This document shows, one piece after another, positions 62,685 through 64,000 of a stretch of 64,000 nucleotides of DNA. Within the stretch, counting starts at the first letter, position 1, and every line of letters begins with the position of its first letter. The notes beneath the pieces were generated by a model, which had not been told where the DNA came from, ran no database searches, and was given only the letters and a program-made list of their open reading frames with translations. The stretch is from Actinomycetota bacterium (GTDB lineage Bacteria; Actinomycetota; Acidimicrobiia; Acidimicrobiales; Poriferisodalaceae): assembly GCA_014238065.1 (NCBI GenBank), contig JABABU010000034.1, positions 1 to 64,000 on the forward strand, given 5' to 3'. The translations under genes were made by a program, and so were the position numbers.

Positions 62685-64000
62685 ATGACGGTCACAGACG
62701 AACGCACCATCGAGCCTCCATACAAGTGGGTTGGGACCAGGCCTGTTCGTCATGACGGGCTCGAGAAGGTCACCGGTCGGGCCAAGTTCTCCGCCGACCT
62801 GCTCCTACCCGGAATGCTGCACGGTTTCATCCTCCGGTCGCCGCACGCCCACGCGAACATCAGTTCCATCGACACCACCGCGGCGGCGCAGATGGAAGGC
62901 GTGAGGGCCATCGTCACCGCCGAAGATTTCCCCGACCTCACTGAGCCCGACGCACTCGGCAAGACGAATGCCGACCTCATCTTCCAGAGCCAGAAGATCA
63001 TGGCTCGCGGCAAAGTATTGTTCCGCGGTCACGCCCTCGCCGCGGTTGCCGCAACGTCGAAGGAACTCGCCAAGGCTGCCGCCGAGGCCATCGAGGTCAC
63101 CTACGAGGTACTTCCACACGTGCTCGATCTCGAATCGGCAATGGCCGATGAAGCGCCCATCCTGCACGAAGGTCTCGTCACCGCAGGCGCCGAAGAGCCG
63201 AGCGGTCCGACAAACATCGCCAAACGACAGGTGTTCGAACGGGGCGACCTCGACAAAGGATTTGCCGATGCCGACATCGTCGTCGAGCGCACGTTCACGA
63301 CGAAGCCGGTGCATCAGGGTTACATCGAGCCGCACGCCGTCGTCGCCGACACCAACCAAGACGGCAACTCATCCGTCTGGTGCTCGTCCCAGGGTCACTT
63401 CGCCATTCGTTCGCTGACAGCGCAGCTGCTCCGGTGGGATCCGTCGCGGCTGAAAGTCACGCCAGCCGAAATCGGAGGAGGTTTCGGGGGCAAGACCACG
63501 GTCTATCTCGAACCGGTCGCTGTGCGTCTGTCTCAGAAGTCGGGGCGGCCGGTGAAAATGGTGATGAGTCGGGCCGACGTCTTCCGAGCCACCGGTCCCA
63601 CGTCGGGGTCAACCATCACCGTCAAGATCGGCGCCACCAACGACGGCAAGTTCACAGCCGCGCAGGCGAACCTCGCCTACGAAGCGGGTGCGTTCCCCGG
63701 CTCTTCGGTCGGTGCAGGATGCATGACCGTGCTGGCGAGCTACGACCTCGAGAACTTCCACATCGAGGGCCTCGACGTCGTTCTGAACAAGCCGAAAACG
63801 GCCGCGTACCGCGCTCCAGGAGCACCAATGGCCTCGTTCGCGGCCGAAAGCATCGTCGACGAGATCGCGGCCGCGCTCGACATCGACCCGATCGCCATCC
63901 GCGAGATCAACGCAGTCGAAGAGGGCGTCCAGGCCACGTACGGGCCGAAGTACCCACGCGTTGGCATGCGAGAAACACTCGAAGCCATCAAAGACCACCC
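62685..64000 (+). CDS. Second molybdenum hydroxylase large subunit (cut by window edge)
   Basis: The first 438 residues of a molybdopterin-binding subunit paralogous to the product of 54082-56322. In the first 73 aligned residues 52 are identical by hand count. The hammerhead region (GTRPVRHDGLEKVTGRAKFS), CSSQGHF, EIGGGFGGKT and AYRAPGAPM are all present. No FAD or iron-sulfur subunit gene precedes it, so it may use the subunits of the first operon or have its own beyond the window. The C-terminal Glu block is not visible. The start is ATG at 62685. Confidence 0.92.
   Translation, partial: MTVTDERTIEPPYKWVGTRPVRHDGLEKVTGRAKFSADLLLPGMLHGFILRSPHAHANISSIDTTAAAQMEGVRAIVTAEDFPDLTEPDALGKTNADLIFQSQKIMARGKVLFRGHALAAVAATSKELAKAAAEAIEVTYEVLPHVLDLESAMADEAPILHEGLVTAGAEEPSGPTNIAKRQVFERGDLDKGFADADIVVERTFTTKPVHQGYIEPHAVVADTNQDGNSSVWCSSQGHFAIRSLTAQLLRWDPSRLKVTPAEIGGGFGGKTTVYLEPVAVRLSQKSGRPVKMVMSRADVFRATGPTSGSTITVKIGATNDGKFTAAQANLAYEAGAFPGSSVGAGCMTVLASYDLENFHIEGLDVVLNKPKTAAYRAPGAPMASFAAESIVDEIAAALDIDPIAIREINAVEEGVQATYGPKYPRVGMRETLEAIKDH

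Noticed and set aside
1-64000. CRISPR array, tRNA or insertion sequence
   Set aside because: No spaced direct repeats, cloverleaf-like spacer or transposase-like frame was seen in any gap. I could not run a search tool to exclude short degenerate remnants.

Overview
The window is high-GC bacterial DNA with a strong G/C bias at third codon positions. It most resembles an actinobacterium, and I would guess the class Acidimicrobiia (Ilumatobacter-like). The evidence is the gene order comM-dprA-xerC-sigma(WhiG type)-M23-rpsB-tsf-pyrH-frr-cdsA-dxr-rseP-ispG-rimP-nusA-infB, a WhiG/FliA-type sigma gene beside rpsB as in Streptomyces, and many 4-nt start/stop overlaps. The class assignment is inference; no rRNA is present to test it.

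Positions 1-16224 are a housekeeping block read entirely on the minus strand: DNA uptake and recombination (comM, dprA, xerC), a sigma factor, a degenerate M23 protein, translation factors (rpsB, tsf, frr, rimP, nusA, infB), UMP kinase, CDP-diacylglycerol synthase, the isoprenoid genes dxr and ispG, and the site-2 protease rseP. A hairpin followed by a T-rich stretch at 2257-2288 probably ends the ispG transcript. ylxR, usually between nusA and infB, is missing. CdsA carries a ~280-residue acidic extension. The M23 gene has lost metal ligands and its last ~57 codons look non-coding, while another frame there looks coding.

Positions 16225-24570 are a mixed accessory stretch: two short-chain dehydrogenases, an M20 peptidase, a cytidylate-kinase-like protein, a MOSC protein, an LDH2-family dehydrogenase, an AttH/CrtC-like protein, small unknowns, and a signal peptidase I homologue lacking both catalytic residues.

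Positions 24573-43049 hold catabolic and transport genes. Three paralogous amidohydrolases, each exactly 557 residues, lie in two minus-strand groups: amidohydrolase-GGT-amidohydrolase-MFS, and ClC channel-amidohydrolase-SDR. Between them on the plus strand is a beta-oxidation multifunctional enzyme whose stop codon overlaps the start of a 14-TM-type exporter gene. A heterodimeric ABC exporter follows.

Positions 43131-51371 carry a lipoprotein, a divergent adenosine-deaminase-family enzyme, and a complete Opp/Nik-type ABC importer operon ending in a CobW GTPase. Positions 51550-64000 carry a 2-hydroxyacid dehydrogenase, a molybdenum hydroxylase operon in coxM-coxS-coxL order that ends in a MoaD/ThiS-like sulfur carrier, a convergent TPP enzyme/D-threonine-aldolase-like/MoxR group, an S15 hydrolase, and a second molybdenum subunit cut by the window edge. 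Together the right two thirds look like an uptake-and-degradation region for nitrogen-containing organic compounds. The substrates cannot be read from sequence.

I saw no tRNA, rRNA, CRISPR array, insertion sequence or prophage gene.
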